A stretch of 64,000 nucleotides of DNA from Bremia lactucae (lineage: Eukaryota; Oomycota; Peronosporomycetes; Peronosporales; Peronosporaceae): contig NC_090619.1 of the NCBI RefSeq assembly GCF_004359215.1, positions 4,446,159-4,510,158 of the forward strand, given 5' to 3'. Both the position numbers and the translations under genes were made by a program. Position 1 is the stretch's first letter; every line of letters starts with the position of its first letter. This document shows positions 33,851-44,880 of the stretch, piece by piece. The notes beneath the pieces are model-generated. The model saw only the letters and a program-made list of their open reading frames with translations. It was not told the origin of the DNA and did no database searches.

Positions 33851-34715
33851 CCGATGGTGACGCCGACTGTGAGTCGAGCGTCGGGTGAGGGAGACGGAGA
33901 ATGCGAATAACTATCAGCCGACCGACTCCTCCCACCACGAACAGGACTCGGAGAGCGAGGGACATCACGCGAGTAACGCGGATCCCTAAGCAATATCCTC
34001 TCCAGAAGATCCAATCGAGTCTCCAGGCGTTCATAACCCTGACGAGCCTTCGCTCGGACATCATAAAGATCCGAGGTCAGTCGCGAGACTTGACCCTCGA
34101 GATCCGCAATACGTCGTTCAGCAGTGCTTAACGCCTGTGACTGAACGGACGAAGGTGAGACAGCCGCGAGTTGGTGAGCGAGATCGCCACTCCTATCGGG
34201 CGCCGCGTGCACTGATGGAAGCGGGTGTGAATCAACGCTTGCTTGTCGGAAGGTTGATTGCCCACCGCTCCGTGAGGCAAAGGTATCAGTTCCTCGTCCA
34301 ACGGAAAAATTTATCCGAAGAGTTTCGACTCTTGGGAACCGCTCGATACCCTACGTATTAATGTACCCGGCTTGGTGGCTGCCTATGAAAAGGAGCACCA
34401 GTTGAGGATTCTTCGCTAGTCTCAAATGGACAAGCAGAAGCAGCGTTGGGAGAAGAAACAGGAGGTACAGTGCCGCCCATGAATTCTTTCACACGCAAGC
34501 GGGCGAAATTATTTCGCTGCGACCGCTAATCTTTGCATCGGAATGCGGATGAATGCGGCGCAAAAATTCCGCCTCGTATTGGTCGGGCGTTTTATATGAA
34601 CGCAACGCGACCGGAATAGGGAAAATACGCCCAAGCGATTTTCTCTGAGCCCTCCATGATTCAAAGTTGCCATTATATTTATGAGCGTATAGAAGAGCGC
34701 GCTTTTTTAACGTAA
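33784..34715 (-). pseudogene. Antisense ORF of element B2 (best type B copy)
   Basis: The minus-strand frame 34,212-33,784 is open for 142 codons. It holds an N-terminal linker, a clear coiled coil (TAERRIADLEGQVSRLTSDL, YERLETRLDLLERIL), an Arg/Ser/Pro-rich stretch (RSPSPVRGGRSRSADSYSHS), then LTVGVTIGLLRRMG and the end RFRRPT. Upstream, 34,489-34,743 carries the YEAEFLRRIHPHSD block in another frame. SR-rich plus coiled coil would fit an RNA-binding or assembly factor, but that is only inference. It overlaps the end of B2 integrase and is truncated at ~34,715 by A3. Confidence 0.6.
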
Positions 34716-35927
34716 ATATGAGCCAACGGGAGAGGGACCGCAATTGGCTGCAATTCGCTCCGAAAAGAAGCCTTTATTGCCCTCTGACGGTAACGTAACT
34801 CGTTGGTCTGATATGTCCAACAATCGATATCATATTCCGTTGTTGGACTCATCAACGCTTCACAAGCCTGGTGAGGATAAAACGGAATTCTTCATTGATG
34901 CAATTTTCCGGCATCAGCGTTGTACTTACAAGCGGGCAAAGAATGTCAAACCTTTGTTTTTAGCTTGGACAGCATTTGTACAGAATGTGCAAAGCATGGG
35001 CCGTGAGTTCTGGCTTGACAAACTGGATGCTTTCCGTGAACGGTTCGAAAAAACGGACCGTAATCGGTGCACGCAACAAGCTGCACCGTTTGTCTAGAGA
35101 GGCAGGGATAGGTTGCCTCTCGCAAGGGACTCATGTATATGCTGTTCTTAGCGCAGGTCATGCGCTCAAGAAAGCATATCTCCTCAAAGATCCTCATTGG
35201 AGGATGCTCATCTCTTACGAAGTTACGTAGGAATTGAGAACCTCCAATCCTTTCACGAGCGCGGGAAGCGCTCGTTTTCCGATGGACCTTCTGTCGAGGA
35301 GGATGGGTCTTGTCGTACTGCAAGACGAGACTCGAAATTCTCAACATCAGTTGGGAACGAGGTTCTTAACTATCATGCGAGGGTAGATACCTTAACGAAC
35401 GAGATACGTCGTTCGAACACCCTTTATATCACGATGGTTCGAGAAGCTTTCAACAAGAAAGCGCTTTCACCACCTGAATTCATCAATGAATGTGGAGGGG
35501 AGGAAAAATCGGGTTCGCCTCGTTTGACGAACCCGAATCAACATCGTGATTTGCATCACCCCTTAATTATTTGAGGGAGAAAATTGATCACGAGTGATCA
35601 CGTCTCCGCGAGTTAGCGGTGACGGTCAATAATGTTCCTCTTGACCAGTTAAAAAATTGTGCGCAGATTGCGACTGAACAACTGGCGAACGAAAGGACAC
35701 ATCATTCTTTTTAGAACGAGCTGTTGACAGCTCGTCAGAAGATCTCTTCTCTAGAGGAAAGAGTGGATCGTCTTGGTCAAGAGAATCAGACTCTGTTCCG
35801 AGACAATAAGGCTTTGGCTTGGAACTATCAGGGTTTGGCGGATACCCTAGACCGTTCCGTTGCAATTTGGACTCGGAAGAAGCCTCGTACTGAGGGTCTG
35901 GGGGGAGACGCCAAACCTAAAACATAG
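34716..35927 (+). pseudogene. Antisense ORF of element A3
   Basis: Type A. 34,744-35,097 is open for 117 codons (DMSNNRYHIPLLDSSTLHKP, DKTEFFIDAIFRHQRCTYKR, REFWLDKLDAFRERFEKTDR) and reads through the place where A1 and A2 have TGA. A frameshifted middle follows, then a 67-codon coiled-coil end (ARQKISSLEERVDRLGQENQ) with WTRKKPRTEGLGG at 35,724-35,927. The N-terminus is missing because the copy joins B2 at ~34,715. It converges on A3 integrase. Confidence 0.6.
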
Positions 35928-37204
35928 GTTACGTACGCATACTACGAGGCAGCTCTACCATGAACGCATTGCCATGGCGATGTAGTACAGGAAACGGGCC
36001 GATATACCTGGGCAGTCGTTTAGTTCTACCTACATTCGTCACATGTTTTGGTAGGTTTACCGTAGACATAAGGACTAGTTCATTAACATTAACTGGAAGA
36101 ATGTTTGCTCTTTCATTTTTGTCAGAGTTCCGTTTCTGTCGGTCCACCGCATCAGCGATGAAGACCTTTACGAAACGGACCACTGTTTTCTAGCCAGCAG
36201 GAAATCACCTGCTGATTCGGTTTTGTTTTTATTTTCAGTGCGAACGGCGCGCACTGCGGAGATGTCATTCTCCTCTTTAGTGAGAGCATTGTTGATCTCA
36301 TTAATATTGATTTCGACGCTGAGTCTTTCAGCATCGTTAATAATGTCAGTAATAGCCTTAGTGATATTACTGAGCTTTCCCACTTCAATGTTGATTGAAT
36401 CAATATTAGTATCGTTCGCATTGATCGTATGGTCTATGCGTGATGAGCAAGAACCAGAAAATTATTTGCTCGAGCGAGCCCCCCCCCCTGAATAAGAGCC
36501 GCTCTTAAACAATGTGGGTATACGTGGATGGTGTAAGTCATTCACGTAAAACGGTGTATGCTTTGTAGAAGCATGCAGTGAAGTGTTGATGGCAAATTTT
36601 ACCATCGGCAAGAACTTGCCTTAACTTTAAAAGAGTCGACACATCCGCGAAGTATCTCTTCGAAGGTACGGTTTTGCACGCTCCGTCTGACCATCTGCTT
36701 CAGGATGATCAGAAGTTGACATCTCTAACTGAGTTTCAAGTGATTAAGACACTATTTCCAAATTACGCCGTGAATTTAGGGTCTCGATCTGAGACCAGCT
36801 CACGGGCTAGCCCATGGACTCAAAATATCGTGTCAATAAAGACACGAGCACAGCCTTTGGCTGTCATTGACTAAGATTGCTGCAAAATGTACCATTCTGC
36901 TGAATCGATCAATAAAAACAAGAAAACCATTAATCTTGTGGTCGTCGTCGGAAAATTCGAAGATGAAGTCCATAGATACGGACTGCCAACGCTCTGCCGG
37001 AACAGGCACAAACTGTAACAGGGCACGGGATGAAGAACTGGGTTTCATCCGTTGACAAACTTCGCAAGGACGTATGTACTTGCGGACGAATTCGTACTGG
37101 TGAGGCCAGTAGAAATCGCGGCTTATCGTGAAATTATTTATCTCATGTGCACGGCGCCCACTTATTGATGCATCGTGGCACAGATACATGAAGCGTAAAC
37201 GCAA
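35626..37204 (-). pseudogene. Integrase of element A3
   Basis: Minus strand from 37,204: the zinc-binding region (LCHDASISGRRAHEINNFTI, DFYWPHQYEFVRKYI, CEVCQRMKP) and core start (VSMDFIFEFSDDDHKINGFL, VFIDRFSRMVHF). Farther left are the C-terminal DNA-binding region (VNLPKHVTNVGRTKRLPRYI, LHRHGNAFMVELPRSMRT) and an extended tail (35,626-35,865) antisense to the antisense ORF. Frameshifts separate the parts. At 37,204 the sequence switches to a plus-strand element. Confidence 0.7.
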
Positions 37205-37205
37205 A

Positions 37206-38560
37206 TCATTATTGGCGGGAGGTGATGAGATTTACCTCATCACCTTGAAAATTATTGCGGCAAATAAATTGTCACTATAGTTTCTAGTTGATTCTGGGGC
37301 GTCGAACAGATTTATTCGACGCAAATCGCTCGAAGATCGCAGACTCCAATTAATAGAATTCAAATCAAAAAATATTGAGCGCGATATCCCTCTAAAGAGG
37401 ATGACAGTGGGCTTTGCAACAGGCGCGTCTGTAACAATAAGAAAAAGTGTAGTTGGTATCCCATCGCTATCATGCCAGTAAGGCTTGGTCGGGTTAAGAA
37501 TTTTGGATAGTCCAATTTACATTAAAGAGTAAAGAGTGCGATGATGATTTCATCGTTCTGAATTTAGATGGCAAATTTGATGTCATTCTTATAGAATCAT
37601 GGCTCAGAAAGTACGAGCTATGCATAAACTGGTAGTAATAAGCCGTGACGATGCCTGCCTCTCGTTTATCAGATGACCATATGATAAACGTCTTGGAGCA
37701 TCCACAAGTCGTGGACGTCCTACGAGTGAGTGCAATGACCTCACTTGTGGTTCGTTCGTTTAGACCACAAAGCGTGGCAACCCATCACACTTTGAAAATA
37801 GATCTTGATGGCTGTGCACAAACACAGCCAGCGTCGAAGCTCGACCACTCGAGTACGTTAAGGTGATCGAAATAAGGATGCTTGCTTCGCGAGCAACGTC
37901 CAAGCAATTGTCAGGCCCCTGTTAACAAGAGACAGTGCAAAAGTCCTAGATCGACTGGAGAGTCGATCGTTGAGGATGTCGCTGTGAACGCGCAACCATC
38001 TCTAGAGGCAGTTGAGGAGAATCACTCCCAAATAAACAACCAGAGGGAAAGTCTGCAAGACTCGGAGAAAAGAATGTTCCCAGCAACCTGTGGTGAAATT
38101 TCCCAGGTACCTTTAGAAACAAATTCCGTTATGGAAACTGAGACATTGAATGTCTAAGCAAACAACAAATGACAACTCAAGTTTAGGCGCTAATACACTT
38201 GATCTGATAATGCTTTAAAATTACTTAAATTGCCAATACTAGAATCGAAACGGTTCTTGCGTGATCTGCGTGATTGCTAAGTGCGTACTTGTCATAGATG
38301 ACAAGTACATGGCCGATATTCGGTAGGCAATATTATTTTCTTAAAATGAACGGTTTCTTAGCAGCTCGTCGACGGACGAAGGTGTTCTCGATGAGAAGGA
38401 TAGGATTGAGAGATATACTACTCAATCCTGGGAGTCACATAAGACAAATTCTTTATACAAGGATTTGATTGAATTCAGGGATGTATTTCCTGAAGCAGTT
38501 CCATATAATTACCTAAGGATATAGGCACTTGACATGAGATCGAGCTCAAACCGGGCTCGA
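37206..38560 (+). pseudogene. Protease and linker of element A4
   Basis: The retropepsin active site is intact as LVDSGASNRF near 37,290-37,320, followed by RRKSLEDRRLQLI and RMTVGFATGASVTI. Stops appear near 37,480. The linker includes a 91-codon open piece (37,882-38,157). gag is absent: the copy starts at the junction with A3. Confidence 0.65.
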
Positions 38561-39826
38561 AGTACTGTATCATGAAGCAGTGCCTCGCGAACAAGTACTT
38601 GCGATCGATAAATTATTTATCGATGTATTAAAAGCGGGCCATGTAAGGGGTTCAACCTCCTCACATAGCTCTCCGACCTTCTTCGTGCAAAACGCCACAG
38701 GGGGGTGGCGGATTGTGCTCGCATTCAATAAACTGAATGCTGCAACGGTCAGCCGACACCCAGAAAAGACGTAAGCATAGATGGTATATCTAAGAGTACC
38801 ATATTTTCGTCTATGGATCTGATGGATAAATTATATCGTATCCTTATGCGTGAACGGGACATCCCGTACACAGTAGTGAGCACTCACAATGGGATGCTAG
38901 TAATGCCACAGGGGCGTAGTAACGCCCCTGTAAAATTCAATAGATGCGTAATGAATCTGTTGAGACCTGTGCGAGAATTCGCACCGAGTTATTTCGATGA
39001 TGTATTCGTCCATAGCCCGGCCATGGACGGAATGACGGGCGTGGGAGTCCATGGAAGTCCGTAAAGCTCACGTTCGTCAGGTCACGGGTCAGGTTCTTAC
39101 ACTTATGCAAAGCATAAGTTGCACGCAAATCTCAAGAAGTGCATATTCGCTGCAAGCGAATACCACTTCTTGGGTGCATCGTCGGTAAACACGGCGCCGT
39201 GATCCCGAAAATATCGAGGCAATCACCGACTGGCAAGTTCAAGTCGATGTCAAGGGGCTTAAGAAGTTCCTTAGTTTAGCGGCGTACTTGCACAAGTACT
39301 CACGCAATTATGCAGAGATTACAATTCATCTCTCTCGTCTCTTGAAAAAAGACGAGATATGTTTATGGAACGCTGATTGTCAGCGTTTCTTTGAAGACAT
39401 CAAGCAAAGCTTGATGCAATCGCCCATCTTGGCGATTGCAGATCAAGACAGAAATTTTCATGTCGTCTGTGACGCCAGCGATTACGCAATCAGCTGCGTG
39501 TTAATGCAATACGACACAGACGGCGCGGAGCGTGTCGTCTGATACCAATGACGTCAGCTGCAACCAGCTGAACGCAATTACCCAGTGCATAACAAAAAAT
39601 TCCTTGCCATAAAATATGCATTGGGGGCTAAATTTAGGGTCTATCTCCTCGGAGATAGACTGTTCATCGTATATACAGACCATGCGTCATTACGCACGGC
39701 CGTAAATAGCCCATACCTCTCGCAAAGAATGGCGAGGTGGCTATCCTTCTTCGCGGAGTATAATTTCTCCGTGGAATATAAACCAGGACAGCTTAATGTC
39801 GTCGCTGATGTGTTGTCACGCTGACC
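38561..39826 (+). pseudogene. RT and RNase H of element A4
   Basis: RT motifs: PREQVLAIDKLFIDVLKAGH, HSSPTFFVQNATGGWRIVLA, YTVVSTHNGMLVMPQGRSNA, and the catalytic box SYFDDVFVHS (YxDD type) at ~38,985-39,015. RNase H: MHKYSRNYAEITIHLSRLLK, FHVVCDASDYAISCVLMQYD, DHASLRTAV and YNFSVEYKPGQLNVVADVLS. Frameshifts near 38,770 and 39,070 and a stop at ~39,541 prevent function, but it is the best-preserved polymerase in the window. Confidence 0.8.
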
Positions 39827-41706
39827 CGATTTCGATTCGGCTGCGCACTTTAACAGTGAAAACAATCCCACTGTTGCAACACTCATTACGAGTGTTCCGC
39901 CATCAACCTTGTTTGATGACATAAAGAAAGCCTACACAGAAGATAAAGATTTTCTACGTTTAATGGATCATCTGATGAATCCATTTATTAAATCTTTAAA
40001 GATTCACCGGCTTAATATCGATTGTCATTCGATCGATACACTACACGCAACGGCTTGCTATACTACACAGCCGTTGCCGGCGAAACTCCACGTTTCTTCG
40101 TCCCAGCTCACAATGGCTTGCGCTTGCGCGTCAAGTATGAGTGTCACGATGCACCAACAAGTGGGCATCGTGGACGTGAGAAAACATATCTCACAGTAAA
40201 TCGCGACTATTACTGGCCCCGCCAGTATCAGTTCCTGCGCAACTACATTCGTGCTTGCGAGGTATGCCGACGGGTGAAGCCTAGCCTTTCATCCGGTGCA
40301 TCTCTCCAGCCTTTACCACTTCCAACAGAATGTTGGCATTCCGTATCTATGGACTTCGTCTTCGAATTTCGCAAAGACGATACAAAATCAATGGAATTCT
40401 TGTTTTTGTTCACAGCATCAGCAAAATAGTACATTTTGTTGCAGTACCAGAGTCAATCACGGCTACGGGCTGTGCCCGTGTCTTTATCGACACGGTATTC
40501 AGACTCCACAGTTTAGCCTCTGAACTGGTCTCCGATAGAGATCCACGATTAGCGGTTTGGTAATCCGTGTTCCGTTCTCTCGGAACACGGCTGACTATGT
40601 CAACATCCGATCACCCAGAAACGGATGGTCAATTAGAACGCGTAAATCGCGTCGTCGAAGACATACTTCGAGGTAACGTCCAATCGTATTCGAATTGGAG
40701 CGATTTTTTACCGATGGTCGAATTTGCCATTAATAATTCGGTGCATGCGTCTACAACGCATACACCGTTCTTCGTGAATGGCTTAAGCCATCCTCGCATA
40801 CCCACCCAATTAGAGGGATCCTCTAGTTTATGGGGGGTGGACTCCCACGAGCAAAACAATTTCTGGCTCATGCTCATCACGCATCGAAGTTAACAACGAC
40901 GCGAATGATGTCGTTTTCGATGCAATCGACATCGAAGATGAGAAAAGTCTCGTGGCAGTGCGCACAAAGCGCACTGAAAAAGACAAAACAAATGAGTCAG
41001 CAGAGGAATTTCTGCTGACTCGAGAATCAGTAATCCTTTTCGTACAGGATTCCATTGCTAATGCAGTGGACCTTCAGAAACGGAATGCAGACAAACGTGG
41101 AAGAGCAAAAGTTCATTCATTCAAAATTAATGATCTAGTGCTACACTCTACGGTAAACGTATCTAAGCGTGTAATCACTAATGTGGGCCACTACCCAAGT
41201 TCATTGGGTCTTTCCGTGTACTCCATCGCAGAGGCAATGCATACACCATAGAATTGCCACGTAGGATACGAACACATCCTACGTTTTACGTTGGTCGGCT
41301 CCCCCCGTACCATCAGTACGCGGCTTCTTCCGAGGACGGATCTGACCACCCTTTTCAAGAATCCCTAAAAGATTCTTGTGATCGCGAACCAGATTCTCAT
41401 GTTGAACCTGGAATTTCTCATGCCGGTTCCGACGATCCTCGAAACTGCGATGAGCTGACGACAGTTCATCACCAACAACGTGATATTTCCGTTCGTACTC
41501 CAACATGGAGTACGCACTCTTCGAACGGTCTTCCAACCGCTCGATATGGTGAGCCTGCACCGTCTGCTCCAACGAACGACGCTTGCCACGCTCATGGCCA
41601 ATTCCCTCCTCCAAATCATGGAGGAAGTGATCGATTTTTTCGATCCTCGACATTAGATCCGACACACGGTTCGGATCTAATTTTCCCTCCTCCATCACAA
41701 CCATAA
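39827..41706 (+). pseudogene. Integrase of element A4 with long C-terminal tail
   Basis: The zinc-binding domain (ECHDAPTSGHRGREKTYLTV, RDYYWPRQYQFLRNYI, ACEVCRRVKP) and core start are open at 40,022-40,429. The core end is SDHPETDGQLERVNRVVEDI with FAINNSVHASTTHTPFFVNG at 40,567-40,893. The C-terminal region (DLQKRNADKRGRAKVHSFKI) leads to IRTHPTFYVGRLPPYHQYAA at 41,263-41,325. The tail then stays open to 41,706, antisense to the aORF for ~425 bases. At least three frame breaks separate these parts. Confidence 0.75.
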
Positions 41707-42929
41707 GTGGATACCCACGGTGGTCAACGTTTTCTTGTGTAACATATTTAGAACCACCGTGATGTGAAGGGGTAGCGAACGAGTAATCTTGTTCGCTGGC
41801 GCGGTTATCCAACATCACATGACAGCTGGGAGCCTCGTTCCCAGCTAGTTGCTGACGTTGGGGGCCTCGTCCGTCAGTATGACGAGACCCATCCGATGGT
41901 TCAAAAGGTCCATCGAAAAACACGCGCCCCTGGCGGATGTAAATCGATTGCAAAACGTCAATCGCATCCCGCATCTCAATAGAGATGCGAACCCTTCCCC
42001 ATGGCGACGAAAGGGAATAGACATCCCCTTTTACTCTCTTCGTGTTGTCAACACAACACGGACAGGGATAACCCCACGTGATGCATGGAAGCCCAGCCTC
42101 AGTCTTTGAAGCCAAGCTTCGCGTCCACTGTCTTTGACACTGCGAATGAACGCGCTTCAGGCTAGTGTAAGCGAGACTTATCTCGCTTATTGTTGCCACT
42201 AAACCATCGATGCTAAAGAAAAGCATCGAGATAAAAATCTTCCTCAGCGCGAAAGTTCTTCGCGCTGGGATCAAGGCCATGTAGCTATGTCGCAATAAAT
42301 AAGGGATCTTTATTGGGAGGAGTAGTCTCTCCAGACAAGCTATTGATTAGCCGTTCTGGCAAAAGCCACGGCTTCTTCTCAGGGGCGAGATGAGACACTT
42401 TATTGTCTTCACTCCCCTAAGTGGTACCCACTGAAGCAGGGGTACCACAAAAGCTTTTATAACGATGGCTTACGCCATCGTAATCACCTTGCACAGAAAC
42501 GTGTGCAGGTGACCGTACGGGAGACGGAACGGGCGATGAGGGATCATCCTCATCGTCGGAACGAAATAGACTATTAATTCGTCTATCAGAATGAGCCCTC
42601 TCATTCGAAGGCTCATAGTCAGCCGCCTGACGTCTATCATGCGACTGTTCTATTCTTCCCGAGTCGGCCATTTCGTCCGACTCGCATTCGTAGTCGACCT
42701 CCAAAGAGGGGTCGTATTCACGTGGTGAACCACTACTTGCTCCCGTAACATCTAGTGTTGCGCGAGAAGAAGATACTACGGCAGACGTTCCGTCTGCCGC
42801 AAGAGATAACAGTGCATCACCCGCGGCTGCACGAACCACAGCCGAAGGCGCCGCACTATCAGCACCGCGCATGAATTTGTTCTCCATGCGATGAAATTTA
42901 AAATGATGGTTCTGACCAATCAAGATCAT
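41279..42929 (-). pseudogene. Antisense ORF of element A4 (longest type A frame)
   Basis: Minus-strand frames: 42,929-42,417 (170 codons), an N-terminal acidic Ser/Pro-rich part with DDEDDPSSPVPSPVRSP; and 42,295-41,279 (338 codons), whose C-terminal half is strongly helical (ERLEDRSKSAYSMLEYERKY, HEKFQVQHENLVRDHKNLLG) and ends RPRKKPRTDGTGGADQRKT. The N-terminal ~150 codons of the second frame may be shifted, because other copies show the FAPEKKPW block in a different frame (near 42,390). It starts ~100 bases inside the LTR side and converges on integrase. Likely a coiled-coil protein with a nuclear-import tail. Confidence 0.6.
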
Positions 42930-43000
42930 ATTAAATAAAGTGGTTACATAGTGACAACTCCATCCAATGACAGTCAGAGTGATTGTCGTTTAATGGAGAA

Positions 43001-43450
43001 GTGATGTAACGGGGTGTATAGTTACATGAAATTAACACTTAAAGATTGTTAATTAATATATTATCTAAAAGGTAGATAATATTTGGAGGATATTACTTAT
43101 TATAGTAATGTTCAGAAATCTTATCCATAAATTGGTAAAGGCCATTATATCTATTTATCCCGCAGACTAATCAGCTGTAAGCGTAAACAAAGAGACAGAG
43201 ACAGATAAGATTTCAATTGCATGTTTAGTATTAGCTCATAATTTAGAAAGTATTAACAGATAGAAAGAAGAGATACTTAATCATATTAATACAGTTTCCA
43301 TTAAACCATCTTTAACGTAGACTTTTCTTGAAGAGAAGTCTTCCTCTGCACGTACCAGTGTACGTGAAGTGACGTAAGGCATCACTCGCAACTGAAGCAG
43401 TGCGAAGTGGACTTGTACTGAAGCAGTACAAGTCGTAGTACCCCGTTACA
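43001..43450 (+). repeat. Polypurine tract and 3' LTR of A4 (type C)
   Basis: TAATGGAGAAGTGA (43,001-43,014) leads into an LTR running TGTAACGGGG (43,015) to CCCCGTTACA (43,450), 436 bases. It matches 49,839-50,286. A4 therefore pairs a type A-like interior with a type C LTR. Confidence 0.8.
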
Positions 43451-43509
43451 GTTCCCCTTTTGATCTTAAAGCGTAAGTTTCTTCCTAAAGCTTGCGTATT
43501 GATATGTAC

Positions 43510-43665
43510 CGCTTTCGTGACGACACTTTACTAGAGTTCTTGGTGAGTTGGGTGAGGTCGCTAAGGCGCCCATCACAACTACCTCAGTCACGCAAGAGAA
43601 GCCGGTCTAACCGCTTCCTCGCTGTACTAGGGTATGTGTCTAAGTAGAGCGTGGCCGCATTACGA
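43510..43665 (+). repeat. LTR type B, 3' fragment
   Basis: Matches the last 150 bases of 4,123-4,748 (GGTGAGGTCGCTAA, AACTACCTCA, CGCTTCCTCGCTGTACTAGG, GCATTACGACG). The primer-binding site is partly deleted: only GCACTTGAAAT remains. The 60 bases before it show nothing. Confidence 0.65.
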
Positions 43666-43759
43666 CGTGCACTTGAAATACTTCCCACGACCAACATCTC
43701 TGCGTGTGTACGTGAGGATGGGCCTCAATATCGATTGAGCTCGTTTCCACCACTTCTCC

Positions 43760-44724
43760 AAACATCATCGGGAGGTGGCAGGGCACTTGGCGCAGGGACT
43801 TGGTGAACAAGCCCTGGCCAGGCTCCTGGATAGTCCTCCTGAGCAACATGTTGCTCAGTTGGAGCAGGCATTCGTGCTCGGACAGCGGAGGGCCGCGTCC
43901 GAGGCACAGAGCCATGCTGCGGCGGAGTCCATCACTCAGACTCAGGATGAGCTGAGGAATGATCAGGATCGGAGCGAGGCTTTCAACAGGATTGCTGAGA
44001 TGCTCTCTGTCCGGCCGCATCAGCCGAGGCTTATTCGGATGGACCCGCGCAAGGTCGATTGAACTGCAGCGCACACTGTTGTCCACTGGCTGTTAGCCGT
44101 GAAGCAATGCGGTGTCGTTCAGCTCATCGAGGACGACAGCCGGATGGTACCGTACGCCATGTCGCACCTGCGCGGTAAGGCCTCAGAGTGGGCTTACTCG
44201 GCGCTTACGGCGGACAGAAAGGCTTTACCTACATGGGCGATCTTTAAGGAAAAGATTCGCGCCATGTACCAGCCGCCGAACAACGAAGTGTTGCTTCAGA
44301 CGCGCTTCTTTAAAGCGCGACAGGCGATCCCTGCAAGAGTATGTGCAGGAGATGCGCTTGCTGTCGGCGCCCATTACCGTAGGTCCGATTCTTGAGCACA
44401 TTAAGATGCCCACGTTTATGAACGGACTACGGCACGGCCTATCAGGACAGGCCCTTTTGAGTAAGGTGCCGTCGACGGTGGAATAGGCAATGAAAATTGC
44501 CTTAGTTGATGAGCAATCCTACAACAGTGCCTCGGCGACAGCTTGGTATAGCCGTCGGCCGAGAGGTCAGATTCCATTCCCATAAAGTTGGGCAATGCAG
44601 CTGTTGTCTGATATAAATGCGGCAAGCGCGGCCATATGATGGCTCGCTGCTATGCCAGGGTCCCTGCTGGGGCAAGATGCCCAGCAAGAGGACTACCTTC
44701 CCAAGGGAGATGGCAAGATTCAGC
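43760..44724 (+). pseudogene. gag: Gag of element B5 (degenerate)
   Basis: Closely related to the gag at 4.87 kb: LAQGLGEQALARLLDSPPEQ, then a stop at ~44,059 where B1 has FDGTAAH; MKQCGVVQLIEDDSRMVPYA; and KIRAMYQPPNNEVLLQTRFF. A frameshift near 44,325 (Gln/Ala region) and TAG at ~44,484 follow. The zinc knuckle (44,610-44,652) keeps CGKRGHMMARC but has lost its first Cys. The copy ends at a type D fragment. Confidence 0.75.
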
Positions 44725-44880
44725 GTGCTTTCAGCATTCAGTGAATCGTTTTTACAACGAGTGTCCTCGGTGGAGTTCATTGAATGAGTCTGTCAGTGTT
44801 TTAGACATTGGCATGTCTGAGTTAATAAACTCTATTTTTAAAAAGATTAATTCTGAGCTCGACTCAGCAGAAATAAGTGG
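44725..44880 (+). pseudogene. Type D pre-RT linker fragment, plus strand
   Basis: VSVLDIGMSELINSIFKKIN at ~44,793-44,850 matches VLDIGLSELINSNVENINSE at 63.5 kb. At ~44,880 the strand switches: the next bases continue the same kind of element on the minus strand. Confidence 0.6.
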
